Shown piece by piece: positions 26,560-35,895 of a stretch of DNA of 64,000 bases. The notes beneath the pieces are model-generated. The model saw only the letters and a program-made list of their open reading frames with translations, did not search any database and was not told where the DNA came from. Within the stretch, counting starts at the first letter, position 1. Every line of letters starts with the position of its first letter. Made by a program: the position numbers and the translations under genes. This DNA is from JABDMD01 sp965203475 (GTDB lineage: Bacteria > Pseudomonadota > Gammaproteobacteria > UBA4575), in the NCBI GenBank assembly GCA_965203475.1, contig OZ241890.1, forward strand, positions 1,364,001 through 1,428,000, given 5' to 3'.

Positions 26560-27861
26560 CTACATAACATTGAGCCCAACATGAGATGCTGTATCCAAAA
26601 AACCAGGAAAAGATGTAGAAACATTTTCAACGTTTTCAATCGTTATCTCTTGTTTTGCACAAATGGATGCCATCGAAAATGCCATGGCGATTCGATGATC
26701 TCCATAACTATCAATAGTACCACCCTGAAGTTCACCGCCTGTAATGGTCAAACCATCTTTATGCTCGACGACATGAATGCCCAATTTCTGCAAACCCAAT
26801 CGCATGCAATGGATACGATCCGATTCTTTTACACGCAGTTCTTCGGCTCCACGTAATGTAGTTATTCCTTTAGCACAGGCCGCAACTATAAACACAATAG
26901 GAAATTCATCGATGGATTTAGCAACCAGTGAATTCGGTATGTTGATGCCAATTAATTTACTACTTTGAACAAAAATATCAGCTATTGGCTCTGAACCCAC
27001 AAGTCTTTTATTTTGAATATCAATGTTGGCTCCCATCATTTTTAAAATTTCTAGTGCGCCATTTCTGGTTTCGTTTATCCCCACATTTTTAATGATCAAT
27101 TTACAATTTTTAGAGATAAGTGTTCCCGCAATGAAAAATGCTGCAGAAGAAAAATCTCCAGGTATGTCAATATGAGCAGCTTGCAATCTTCCACCGCCCT
27201 GTAAACAAACCTGATTATTTTGAATGCTGAGTGGATAAGAAAAGGCTTGCAACATCTTTTCGGTATGATCGCGGGATTTAAATGCTTCATCTATACAAGT
27301 TTCACCTGATGCATAAAGCCCCGCCAATAAAATACAAGATTTAACTTGAGCACTGGCTAGCGTAGATTTGTAGTGAATTCCATGGAGTTGAGATACAGGA
27401 TTTATATGTATAGGCGCAGTATGAGATGTTGATAGTTCTAATTTTGCACCGAATTTCTGCAGTGGGCCTTGAATTCTCTGCATAGGTCTTATGGACAGGG
27501 ATTCATCACCAATCAGGATAGAAGAAAAATTTTGCCCGGCTAACACTCCTGCCATTAATCGCATGGCGGTTCCTGAGTTACCCATATCCAAGCTTGAATC
27601 TGGCGCTTTAAGTCCATGCAAACCTGCACCATGAACTTTTACATGGTCTGAAGTAACTTCTTCAATTTGTACGCCCATTTTTTGAAATGCATGTAAAGTA
27701 ACCATGCAATCTGTAGACGGCAGAAAGCCTTTGAGTTCGCTCACACCTTCTGCGATTGATGCCAGGATTACTGCACGATGAGAAATAGATTTATCACCGG
27801 GCACATGAATTTCACCCTCACATTTCCCTTGAGGAGCCATTCGAAATTCAGACGGGTGCAT
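26560..27861 (-). CDS. aroA: 3-phosphoshikimate 1-carboxyvinyltransferase (EPSP synthase)
   Basis: AroA joins phosphoenolpyruvate to shikimate-3-phosphate in chorismate synthesis. The 433-residue product has PGDKSISHRAVIL (about 21-33), MGNSGTAMRLMAG (about 92-104), the DEFPI segment, and YGDHRIAMAFSM. The NSGTAMR wording, with Ala after Thr, resembles the class II type rather than the E. coli type. It follows tyrA by 10 bp. Confidence 0.97.
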   Translation of the reverse strand: MHPSEFRMAPQGKCEGEIHVPGDKSISHRAVILASIAEGVSELKGFLPSTDCMVTLHAFQKMGVQIEEVTSDHVKVHGAGLHGLKAPDSSLDMGNSGTAMRLMAGVLAGQNFSSILIGDESLSIRPMQRIQGPLQKFGAKLELSTSHTAPIHINPVSQLHGIHYKSTLASAQVKSCILLAGLYASGETCIDEAFKSRDHTEKMLQAFSYPLSIQNNQVCLQGGGRLQAAHIDIPGDFSSAAFFIAGTLISKNCKLIIKNVGINETRNGALEILKMMGANIDIQNKRLVGSEPIADIFVQSSKLIGINIPNSLVAKSIDEFPIVFIVAACAKGITTLRGAEELRVKESDRIHCMRLGLQKLGIHVVEHKDGLTITGGELQGGTIDSYGDHRIAMAFSMASICAKQEITIENVENVSTSFPGFLDTASHVGLNVM

Positions 27862-27871
27862 TTACTTTCGC

Positions 27872-28732
27872 CTAACTAATTTTATTTGCGTCTCGTAGAT
27901 CTTTTGCTTGCTCAAATAATTCATACAGTGCATCTGCATCTTGTTTAGAAATTAAATTTTTCATAGTAGTCAAATTTGAAATAAACGCATCGATGCCTTC
28001 GATAATATTATCTTTATTCTGCACACAGATATCGGACCACATTGCTGGATCACTGGATGCAATGCGTGTGAAGTCATAAAATCCCCCAGCCGCATAGTTA
28101 AATACTTCTTTTTTATCACTACGCTTACCCAAACAATGAACCAAACTATACGCCACCATATGAGGCAAATGACTAGTTGCTGCTAAAATTGAATCATGTA
28201 GCTTTGGAGGCAGTTCATCTACATGCGCACCAAGCTTCAGCCACATGTCTTTCACTGTTTTCGTAGCATCAGAGTTGGTAAAGTCTAAGGGTGTTAAAAT
28301 TACTTTTCGAGAATTAAAAATCCCTTCAATTGCATTTTCAAACCCACTTTTCTCACTCCCTGCAATTGGGTGGGCAGGTACAAAATTTGAAATACTATTT
28401 CCCAAGTTTTGTTTCGCAACATCAATGATACTCTGTTTAGTACTGCCTACATCAGTAACGATTGTATTTTGATTGAGTGTTTTTTTAATTGCCATAAAAA
28501 CTTCTGCAAACTTCCCAACTGGCACTCCCACAACAATTAAGTCTGCATCACTAACATCACAATTTTGTAGCGTCTGGTTTTCATCAATAATGTTCAAAGA
28601 TTTTGCTTTCGCTAGTCTTTTTTCATCACGGCCTACACCTACAATAGATTTTGTCAGTTGATTCTTTTTTAAATCAATAGCTAAACATCCATTGATCAGG
28701 CCTACGCCTACTAGATAGACTTTATTAAACAT
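27872..28732 (-). CDS. tyrA: Prephenate dehydrogenase
   Basis: TyrA oxidises prephenate to 4-hydroxyphenylpyruvate for tyrosine synthesis. The 286-residue product starts with a Rossmann fold (VYLVGVGLINGCLAIDL; the usual second Gly pair is IN-G here). It has DVGSTKQSI, the FVPAHPIAGSEKSGF catalytic segment and ATSHLPHMVAYSL. It is monofunctional, with no chorismate mutase and no C-terminal ACT domain visible. It lies between pheA and aroA. Confidence 0.95.
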   Translation of the reverse strand: MFNKVYLVGVGLINGCLAIDLKKNQLTKSIVGVGRDEKRLAKAKSLNIIDENQTLQNCDVSDADLIVVGVPVGKFAEVFMAIKKTLNQNTIVTDVGSTKQSIIDVAKQNLGNSISNFVPAHPIAGSEKSGFENAIEGIFNSRKVILTPLDFTNSDATKTVKDMWLKLGAHVDELPPKLHDSILAATSHLPHMVAYSLVHCLGKRSDKKEVFNYAAGGFYDFTRIASSDPAMWSDICVQNKDNIIEGIDAFISNLTTMKNLISKQDADALYELFEQAKDLRDANKIS

Positions 28733-28751
28733 AGATAAAAAGAAAAGAAAT

Positions 28752-29834
28752 TTACAACGCTGCTCTAGGATACGATCCTAGCACTTTCATTAAATCAGCT
28801 TCTGCTTTTAATTCCTCAAGAGAATTCTTCACAGCATCAGTTTCAATATGACCTTCAATATCTAAAAAGAATACATATTCCCAATTTACACAGTGAGAGG
28901 GCCTAGATTCAATGCGTGTCATACTTACATTATTATTCGCTAAAGGTTGCAATAAACTATACAGAGCACCAGGTTTATTTTTAGCCGATATTAATATCGT
29001 AGTCTTATCATCCCCAGTCGCTTGAACCGATTGTTTTCCAATAATCAAAAACCGAGTTATGTTATCTGGAGAATCTTCAATATTTCGACTTAAAACCGTA
29101 AGATCATATAATTCTGCAGCTGTTTCACTTGCAATTGCACCCGCACCTTGATCTTTGCTCGCACGCTGCGCAGCATCAGAATTACTAGCTGCAGGAATTC
29201 GTTTTACTCCAGGCAGGTTTGTTTCCAACCATTTTTTACATTGCGCCAATGACTGTTGGTGAGAATATAACACTTTGATTTCATCTAGCTGTGCCATATT
29301 ACTTAGCAGCTGGTGATGTACACGCAACTCTACTTCACCAACAATTTTCAATTCGGACTCAAGAAACATATCCAGGGTACTGTTTACAATGCCCTGTGTA
29401 GAATTTTCGATTGGAACAATTCCATAGTTAGCGTTATCAGACTCCACCTCGCGAAATACATCGTCAATAGAAGATGCTGCTAGTGTTCTGACAGAGCGAC
29501 CAAAATGCTTGTATGCCGCCTCTTCGGTAAATGTTCCCGAAGGCCCTAAAAAAGCCACTTGTAATCTCTGTTCCAATGCTAAACAGGCCGACATCACTTC
29601 ACGAATCAGCCGCGCCATTTCATCATCAGACAACGGTCCCTGGTTATGTTCGAGCACTCTCTTTAATACAGTGGCCTCACGATCCGGCCGATAAAAATTC
29701 TGTCCCTCACATGTCTCAGCCTTAACTTTTGCTACCTGTTTGGCCAAAGATGCCCGTTCACTGATTAATTCCAGAAGTTTGTAATCCACACCATCAATCT
29801 GCTGACGCAGTTTTTCTAGCGTTTGGCTCGACAT
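28752..29834 (-). CDS. pheA: Bifunctional chorismate mutase/prephenate dehydratase (P-protein)
   Basis: The 360-residue product carries an N-terminal AroQ chorismate mutase (LRQQIDGVDYKLLELISERA, about 8-27) and a prephenate dehydratase domain with FLGPSGTFTEEAA and the catalytic TRF in DNITRFLI. A C-terminal ACT domain has the Phe-binding GALYSLL and ESRPS motifs, so feedback inhibition by phenylalanine is expected. It heads the pheA-tyrA-aroA-cmk-rpsA run. serC and gyrA, often upstream in relatives, are not here. Confidence 0.97.
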   Translation of the reverse strand: MSSQTLEKLRQQIDGVDYKLLELISERASLAKQVAKVKAETCEGQNFYRPDREATVLKRVLEHNQGPLSDDEMARLIREVMSACLALEQRLQVAFLGPSGTFTEEAAYKHFGRSVRTLAASSIDDVFREVESDNANYGIVPIENSTQGIVNSTLDMFLESELKIVGEVELRVHHQLLSNMAQLDEIKVLYSHQQSLAQCKKWLETNLPGVKRIPAASNSDAAQRASKDQGAGAIASETAAELYDLTVLSRNIEDSPDNITRFLIIGKQSVQATGDDKTTILISAKNKPGALYSLLQPLANNNVSMTRIESRPSHCVNWEYVFFLDIEGHIETDAVKNSLEELKAEADLMKVLGSYPRAAL

Positions 29835-29957
29835 TTCCGAATACCTTTAAAAAAGAATTTAAGCTGAGAACTGATACTCAACCCTATAATGAGTAGGCTA
29901 GTACAATATAACAGGAAATTTTAATACACGTTAGAACCTTCAGGTATTTTTGATTAT

Positions 29958-30033
29958 AGGCGCGTAGCTCAGTGGTAGAGCACTGCTATTACTTAGCAGA
30001 GGTCGAAGGTTCAATTCCTCTCCGCGCCTACCA
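29958..30033 (+). tRNA. tRNA-Val-like (anticodon TAC), structurally aberrant
   Basis: A tRNA-shaped 76-nt stretch with an AGGCGCG/CGCGCCT acceptor stem identical to that of the GAC valine tRNA at 14705. It has a GCTC/GAGC D stem with a short loop, CTGCT/AGCAG anticodon stem, and loop ATTACTT. The anticodon would be TAC, but base 37 is T where nearly all tRNAs have a purine. The T stem is GAAGG/CCT(C)TC with a bulged C. CCA is encoded and a strong terminator follows. It may be a real but divergent valine tRNA, or a decaying one. Confidence 0.75.
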
Positions 30034-30037
30034 TCAT

Positions 30038-30068
30038 AAAAAAAGCCCACTTCATAGTGGGCTTTTTT
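30038..30068. terminator. Bidirectional intrinsic terminator
   Basis: GCCCACT/AGTGGGC is a perfect 7-bp stem with a 4-base loop (30045-30062). It is flanked by seven A residues on the left and six T residues on the right. It can end the plus-strand tRNA transcript and the minus-strand PEP-CTERM gene, which stops at 30088. Confidence 0.93.
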
Positions 30069-30087
30069 ATAAACATATATATCTATT

Positions 30088-30681
30088 TTACTTTGCAAAT
30101 AGCCGCCTTCTCCTTGCATAAGCCATAGCAAACAGACCGACTATTAATAGTGCCCAAGTAGCGGGCTCTGAAACTTTCTGTCCATGACCATAAAGGTCCG
30201 TACCAAGTTTTTTAAAACCTTTAAATCTGGTGTTATTGCTACCGTCTGGTGTGTAAAACTTAGCAAATATACCATCACCCCATATCTTTAAATAATTGTC
30301 AGTAAGAATGTTGTCGTAGGGGCCGCCGTACCAACCACTATCTCTGTAATAAATTCCTCCAAAATAATCGAGAGAACCATGCGCAGTATTCTTATGTACT
30401 TGACCAAATAGGAGGCCACTTCCGTCAGAATTTAAGTAGCCATGGGCAATTTGAAGCCAACCACCATTTCCTTTAACAAACCCACTAATGCTATATAACT
30501 TTCCTGCAGCCTCATCCCACTTCCCGCGTATCGTACCAGCAAGACTAGGAATATAGGTATTGCCATGAACAAGACTGTAACCAGAACCAGGACTATAAAT
30601 ATCAAACTTTTTAGCGAAGGCCCACGAATTTATAGGTAATAGAGATAAAGCGATAAATGCTAGTAGATAAATTCTCCACAT
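30088..30681 (-). CDS. PEP-CTERM sorting-domain protein
   Basis: A 197-residue secreted protein. The start is the ATG at 30681, which has AAGGAGAG just upstream. A signal peptide (WRIYLLAFIALSLLPINSWAF) leads. The C-terminus at about 171-197 (SEPATWALL, a hydrophobic helix, then ARRRR) is a PEP-CTERM signal recognised by an exosortase. The middle is Gly/Tyr/Ser-rich with no recognised domain. This ties it to the exosortase-type polysaccharide locus to its right; the exosortase is not in this window. Confidence 0.88.
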   Translation of the reverse strand: MWRIYLLAFIALSLLPINSWAFAKKFDIYSPGSGYSLVHGNTYIPSLAGTIRGKWDEAAGKLYSISGFVKGNGGWLQIAHGYLNSDGSGLLFGQVHKNTAHGSLDYFGGIYYRDSGWYGGPYDNILTDNYLKIWGDGIFAKFYTPDGSNNTRFKGFKKLGTDLYGHGQKVSEPATWALLIVGLFAMAYARRRRLFAK

Positions 30682-30883
30682 AGAGCACTCTCCTTGGTAA
30701 TTTGTATATAGAATTCTACACATACAACTAAATTAAAAAAACCTTAATAATCAATACCTTTTCTATAATGTGTACCACTTCAAATTTTGAATGAATGCTT
30801 ATCAGAATAATCGACAATACATCAAAGAGTTATGTAATTTATTTAATAGATAGAATAAATAATAAAAAGTTAATAATTCGTAC

Positions 30884-31984
30884 TCACAAAATATGGTTTT
30901 CTAAACTTTTTAAAACTCTTTTTGCTGTTTCTCCATCCCAAAGCTCCAAACTATTAACCTCATTCGGCCTGATTTTACCCAAAACATCTAGACATATTTT
31001 TTCGAGGTTTTCTGCTTTACATAGCTGATTCGTTCCTTTTTTAATTGTAATTGGTCGTTCCGTATTTTCTCGTAATGTTAAACATGGAATTCCAAGATAG
31101 CTTGTTTCTTCCTGAATACCTCCTGAATCTGTTATTAAAATTTTACTTGAAATTACTAAGTTCATAAATTGAATGTAGCTCAACGGTTCACAAAGAATAA
31201 TTTGAGAATTCACTTCAAGCTGATTGTATAGATTAAAGTGATCCATCATTTTTTTTGTTCTAGGATGTATTGGGAAAATAAGCTTTAATTTCTTAGAAAC
31301 ATTTTGGATTCCATTAATAATTTTTAATAATTTTTCTTCGTCATCAACATTAGAAGGTCTATGAAAAGTAACTGTTCCATATTCAACATTATCTAAGCCA
31401 AATTTTTGTTTTGTGTGATCTGAATTAATTTTATCTTTCAGCAATTCGTACGAATCAATCATTATGTTGCCAACAAATTCAATTTTTTCCTCAGGTATAC
31501 CTTCATTTATTAAATTTTCTTTTGCGTCTAGAGATGGTATCCAAAGTAAATCACTAATTTGATCAGTAAGTAACCTGTTTATCTCTTCAGGCATCGACCT
31601 ATCTCGACTTCTTAAACCTGCTTCTAAGTGCGCAACTTTAATACCCATCTTGGCTGCCACTAGTGAACATGCAATAGTAGAGTTAACATCCCCAACAACG
31701 ATTGCCCAGTCAGGACGATTTTTTAAACAAAGTTTCTCATATTCTAAAATTATTTTGGCAGTTTGTTCTCCATGTAAGCCACTACCTACTCCTAAATGAA
31801 AATGTGGATCGGGCAACAGTAAATCTTGAAAAAAAGAATCAGACATATTTGTGTCGTAATGTTGGCCTGTATGCACAATTTTTGCATTTACCCAATCTTG
31901 ATTTACCAGCTCATGGTAAAGTGGCGCGATTTTCATAAAATTAGGTCGTGCACCCGCGATTAAATGTATTTTAGCGGAAGACAT
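30884..31984 (-). CDS. wecB: UDP-N-acetylglucosamine 2-epimerase, non-hydrolysing
   Basis: WecB interconverts UDP-GlcNAc and UDP-ManNAc. The 366-residue GT-B-fold protein has GARPNFMKIAPLYHEL near the start, HTGQHYDTNMSD, VVGDVNST, HLEAGLRSRDRSMPEE, and a C-terminal TDSGGIQEE segment, all family features. UDP-ManNAc may be a precursor of the exopolysaccharide. It follows the GT39-like gene on the same strand. Confidence 0.94.
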   Translation of the reverse strand: MSSAKIHLIAGARPNFMKIAPLYHELVNQDWVNAKIVHTGQHYDTNMSDSFFQDLLLPDPHFHLGVGSGLHGEQTAKIILEYEKLCLKNRPDWAIVVGDVNSTIACSLVAAKMGIKVAHLEAGLRSRDRSMPEEINRLLTDQISDLLWIPSLDAKENLINEGIPEEKIEFVGNIMIDSYELLKDKINSDHTKQKFGLDNVEYGTVTFHRPSNVDDEEKLLKIINGIQNVSKKLKLIFPIHPRTKKMMDHFNLYNQLEVNSQIILCEPLSYIQFMNLVISSKILITDSGGIQEETSYLGIPCLTLRENTERPITIKKGTNQLCKAENLEKICLDVLGKIRPNEVNSLELWDGETAKRVLKSLENHIL

Positions 31985-32039
31985 AAATTAATTTTTTAAA
32001 TTAGCTAATATGAAAGTAAAATATGATGAAAACAAATAG

Positions 32040-33431
32040 TTAATTTACACTTGAAGATACTAAAAAAATTTCATAGCCTCTAAGTGTGTAGTCGAATCTT
32101 TTTGATCTAGACCTCCAAACAAGTTTGGCATTATTAAATAACCATTTTTGAAAATGACCATTTAGTTTTTTATTTTTAACTGGTAACAAAATCCAAGTTT
32201 TAAACTCATCGTTCTTATATTTATCTAAATACTCATGCCAATTTTCTCTATTGCTATATAAATAACCTGGGCGTTTTTCTAATGTATAAGTTTCATTCGC
32301 ATAATAGTTAAACCCATTAACATACGAGATGATCTTATCGCCTTTTTTATGATGTATACTCATAAACTCAACAATTTCTCGTACATCATGTGTCAACTTA
32401 CCTGAGTAATAAGACACGAATTCTGGAATGCCGGCCATAACTACAACTACTGCGAGCATATAGCCTAACACCTTAGGTTTTTTAATTGATTCATAGGCTT
32501 TATAACAGCAGTATGCAGACAATAAACAAATTAATGGAAACAGATATATAAGATAATCCGGTCTTACTGACATAAAAAAGGAGAGAAAAATAAATGAAAC
32601 AGTTGGTGTTGCAGTTGCGACCAAGAAAAATATTCCCAATCTGTGCTTTTCTAAAACTAAACAAAAGAGGCCAACAACTGCTGTTATTGTTACAGCAAAC
32701 TGAATATACTTTGCAAGTTGCAAAGAAAACAAAAAAGGCCCATATCCCCATTCTTGACCCATACTTTGCCAGTCGAGCAGAGATTTTAATAAAAACCCTA
32801 GAGCAAGTAATCCTCCAACACCATACACGAGAATATGTAATAAACTAATTCGTCTACTACAATCCTCAAAGTAACGTTTACCAAACAACAAAACAAGCAT
32901 CGAAAATGTGCCACATCCAATAGGAATAAATACTGCTGTTAGATGAAATGCAATAGCACATGCGTCAGATAAAAATGCTAAACATAAATACCTTACACTG
33001 TTTTGAGTTATGGCAATGTAATAGAAGTAATAAGACATAACTGCAAAAAAAACAATTGGCGAATAGTACCTAATAATTTGTGAATGCCATAAATGCCAGG
33101 CACTAAACAGTAGAATAATTGAGGCTAATGCGGCCGTGAATTCTCCAAGAGGTTTTCTCCAGAGCACGTATAAAATAGGAATGCTAAATGCACCAAGTAA
33201 TGCAAAGGGTAAACGAACATTAAATTCATTTTCTCCAAATATATTTTGGATTAAATAAATAATTAAATATGAAGCAAAATTAAAAGTGTTGTTATAACGA
33301 TACTCCGACTTATTTAATGAAGTATATTCATCAGTAACAAATGACCACTCCCAAATTCCATAGACTCGAGAAATAACGGCAGCGGCTATCAAAAAGAATA
33401 TCAGAAAGTAATTTAATTTTATTTGGTTCAT
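32040..33431 (-). CDS. GT39-like integral membrane glycosyltransferase
   Basis: A 463-residue protein with about 10 membrane helices and an early extracytoplasmic acidic motif (Asp34-Glu35 in FVTDEYTSL), typical of the ArnT/PMT GT-C group. These use polyprenyl-phosphate sugars on the periplasmic side. A C-terminal soluble part follows the last helix. The neighbouring GT2 proteins resemble makers of such polyprenyl-linked sugars, so the three may form one pathway. The acceptor is unknown. Confidence 0.75.
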   Translation of the reverse strand: MNQIKLNYFLIFFLIAAAVISRVYGIWEWSFVTDEYTSLNKSEYRYNNTFNFASYLIIYLIQNIFGENEFNVRLPFALLGAFSIPILYVLWRKPLGEFTAALASIILLFSAWHLWHSQIIRYYSPIVFFAVMSYYFYYIAITQNSVRYLCLAFLSDACAIAFHLTAVFIPIGCGTFSMLVLLFGKRYFEDCSRRISLLHILVYGVGGLLALGFLLKSLLDWQSMGQEWGYGPFLFSLQLAKYIQFAVTITAVVGLFCLVLEKHRLGIFFLVATATPTVSFIFLSFFMSVRPDYLIYLFPLICLLSAYCCYKAYESIKKPKVLGYMLAVVVVMAGIPEFVSYYSGKLTHDVREIVEFMSIHHKKGDKIISYVNGFNYYANETYTLEKRPGYLYSNRENWHEYLDKYKNDEFKTWILLPVKNKKLNGHFQKWLFNNAKLVWRSRSKRFDYTLRGYEIFLVSSSVN

Positions 33432-33486
33432 AGGTTAAAGCTTAAATAGCGGCCGGAAATTATTAAGGGAATAATAACTAAAAAGT

Positions 33487-34410
33487 CTAGTTAATTACTT
33501 GATCAATTTTATATTCTTTAATCTGATTTGCATGAGTAAATATAATTAACTCACCAATCAAGCCTAAAGCGATGATTTGTACGCCCAATACGACCATCAA
33601 ACTACTCAGTAACAATGCAGGTCGTGATGCTAGTTCAACACCTAAAAATAACCTTTCAAAGATAATATAAGCAATTAGCAATGCTCCGATTACAAATGTG
33701 AAAATACCAATGAGCCCAAAAAAGCGTAATGGTTTTTTTGTAAATTTAACTAAGAAAAATACAGTAAAAATATCCATCAATCTTCTTGGATAGACTCCAA
33801 GACGATGTATTCGCATATGTCTATCTTCAGGTGCTTGATCAACATTTACTTCTTTAATTGAAAACCCATGTTTATCAGCTAATAACGGTAAAAAACGATG
33901 CTGATCACCGTAGATTGAGATTTCATTCACTACTTCACGTTTAAATGCTCGAACTGCGCAACCAAGGTCTTTAAAACTTGTATTCGTGATATAACGTACT
34001 ATTGCATTAAACACTCCACCCTGAATTCTATTTATGATTGGGTCACGACGTGGATATCTTCGGGCAAGCACCATGTCATATTCGTCGAGGTGAGTTAAGA
34101 TTTTATTAATTTGAGAAGCATCGATCTGCGCATAAGATGGTAGTATAAGTATATGACTACCGCTACTCTCTTCAATACCAGCAGTTAGAGCAGTAGCCTC
34201 ACCGAACCATTTTGATAGCTGGATGATTTTAATTTTACCGTCATCTCTTGATAGATTTTTTAGTATCAGCAATGTATCTTCTCGTGGGCCATCAAGAATA
34301 AAAATTATTTCATAATTGATACCACAGATATCCAATCCACTAACATATTCAAAATATAGTTTTTTAATGTCTTCGCAACGCTCACTGATTGGTATTAATA
34401 TGGAAAGCAT
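33487..34410 (-). CDS. GT2-family glycosyltransferase with altered DXD region
   Basis: A 307-residue protein: an N-terminal GT-A domain like dolichol-phosphate-mannose synthase, then two C-terminal membrane helices (about 232-258 and 270-293). The nucleotide-binding strand reads FILDGPREDT instead of VDDGSxDGT. Where its neighbour has MDGDLQND this protein has LPSYAQID, so the metal-binding DXD is absent. It keeps the DLGCAVRAFKR and QHRFLPLLA segments. It may be an inactive partner or use a different site. I recall similar 'LPxYxQ' wording in relatives, so this could be a family trait. Confidence 0.75.
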   Translation of the reverse strand: MLSILIPISERCEDIKKLYFEYVSGLDICGINYEIIFILDGPREDTLLILKNLSRDDGKIKIIQLSKWFGEATALTAGIEESSGSHILILPSYAQIDASQINKILTHLDEYDMVLARRYPRRDPIINRIQGGVFNAIVRYITNTSFKDLGCAVRAFKREVVNEISIYGDQHRFLPLLADKHGFSIKEVNVDQAPEDRHMRIHRLGVYPRRLMDIFTVFFLVKFTKKPLRFFGLIGIFTFVIGALLIAYIIFERLFLGVELASRPALLLSSLMVVLGVQIIALGLIGELIIFTHANQIKEYKIDQVIN

Positions 34411-34432
34411 ATGTAAATTTTGAATTTTTTGT

Positions 34433-35380
34433 TTAAATTTTTTGCGATAAAGTTAGAGAGAATGATTTTTTTATGTCTCGCTGACCAGTTTCTTGTATAA
34501 GCTCACCTAACGCTCCAACCAAAACTAAAAACCCCGCAAGTGATAATAAAATGACAAAAATTCCTGGAAATACGATATTTGTCACACCTATAGGGTTTAA
34601 AACTAAATAAACACTAAGTAATAGCATCGCTATCGCAAACAAAAGAATTGGCAAAGCTAACAATGAGAACCATTTAAATGGACGATTATAAAAAGCTGTA
34701 ATCATCTTCACGGTTAATAAATCAAGTACTACCCGATATATTCTGGAAAGACCATACTTCGAAGTTCCAAATTGTCTAGCATGATGCCTTACTTTAATTT
34801 CGGCTACCTTTGCTCCTGTCAAGGATAGCATTGCAGGAATAAATCGATGCATCTCAGAGTATAGCGGAACGTTTTTAATTACTTGGCTTTTATAAGCTTT
34901 TAGCGAACAACCGTTGTCTTTTATTGGCACACCTGTAACTTTCCCAATTAACCAATTCGCTATTACAGATGGCATTTTTCTTGTTACAAATTTATCTTTT
35001 CGTTTATGTCGCCAACCAACTACAATATCGAAACCTTCTTTTATTTTTGATATTAAATTGGGTATATCTGCTGGATCATTTTGTAAATCACCATCCATTG
35101 TTACGATTATCTCAGAAGAAGCCAAATCTATACCTGCCACCATTGCAGGAGTTTGACCATAATTTCTGCGCAACTTAACTACTTTTAGGCGTTTATCTTG
35201 CTGTGCAATTTGCTTACAAACATTAAATGTACCATCATTGCTGCCATCATCTACAAAAATAATTTCGTAATTAATTCCTAGGTCTTGCACACTTTTAGTT
35301 ATCGAAGAGTAAAGAAGCTGAACAGATTCTTCTTCGTTATATAAAGGAGTAATTACCGAAAGACTTTTATAAGTGCTCAT
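34433..35380 (-). CDS. GT2-family polyprenyl-phosphate glycosyltransferase
   Basis: A 315-residue DPM1/ArnC-type enzyme. The GT-A domain has IIFVDDGSNDGT, RNYGQTPAM and MDGDLQNDP (DXD present), then DNGCSLKAY and MHRFIPAM. Two C-terminal membrane helices follow (about 232-256 and 268-292). It likely loads a sugar on undecaprenyl phosphate for a GT-C transferase such as the one at 32040-33431. It is first in the minus-strand run toward wecB; its start faces a 515-bp divergent intergenic region. Confidence 0.88.
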   Translation of the reverse strand: MSTYKSLSVITPLYNEEESVQLLYSSITKSVQDLGINYEIIFVDDGSNDGTFNVCKQIAQQDKRLKVVKLRRNYGQTPAMVAGIDLASSEIIVTMDGDLQNDPADIPNLISKIKEGFDIVVGWRHKRKDKFVTRKMPSVIANWLIGKVTGVPIKDNGCSLKAYKSQVIKNVPLYSEMHRFIPAMLSLTGAKVAEIKVRHHARQFGTSKYGLSRIYRVVLDLLTVKMITAFYNRPFKWFSLLALPILLFAIAMLLLSVYLVLNPIGVTNIVFPGIFVILLSLAGFLVLVGALGELIQETGQRDIKKSFSLTLSQKI

Positions 35381-35895
35381 AACTAAAATCTTTTATTTAT
35401 AGACTTTCAAAAAAAGCTCATTTTCTATGCTATCTCTAAAAATTCGCTTGTAGAAAAGCAGGACTAAAAAACTTTCGTACACCTCTAATAATTATTATCT
35501 CCGCCAATTTTATATGGTTATTTTATATGGTTGTTTAGCTTATTTAGTTGACGTACTTAACTATTATTTATTTGATCGCTAATTCCATAAATTTTTCAAG
35601 ACTTCTTTTATCCATTGTGAGTTGATTTTTTTAGATTTAATAATTTGTCAATATAATTAAACTACCATTTATCCTTGATTTATGTTATTTCATCCGGGAC
35701 GATTGGTAGAACAGTGTGTTTGAATGTATTTTGTGAGTTAGTTAACAATTTAAAATGCACACTTGTTCCATTGATTACTATAAGTGTGTAGGTGGGAAAT
35801 TTTAATATCTCTTTTACTAATAGAAAGTTAACAATAATATCTAAATCAATTTGATAACGTTTTCCCACACTTTCCTTATTGGTATCTCAAAATTA
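35381..35895. other. Divergent intergenic region, GT2 gene and Ig-repeat lipoprotein
   Basis: 515 bp of very AT-rich sequence separating two divergently transcribed genes, so promoters for both must lie here. A near-direct repeat (TTTTATATGGTT twice) occurs at about 35508-35532. A 62-codon minus-strand frame (35680-35868, GTG start) is open but unrecognisable, and I do not call it a gene. Confidence 0.5.

Noticed and set aside
30682..30790. A sigma-54 promoter upstream of the PEP-CTERM gene (TGGTAC-like element)
   Set aside because: The -24 half is close to TGGCAC, but the expected GC at the -12 position is absent at the right spacing.
35680..35868. A 62-codon minus-strand open frame in the divergent intergenic region, GTG start
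   Set aside because: No recognisable family, weak start region, and it overlaps the presumed promoter area. It could be real but cannot be supported.
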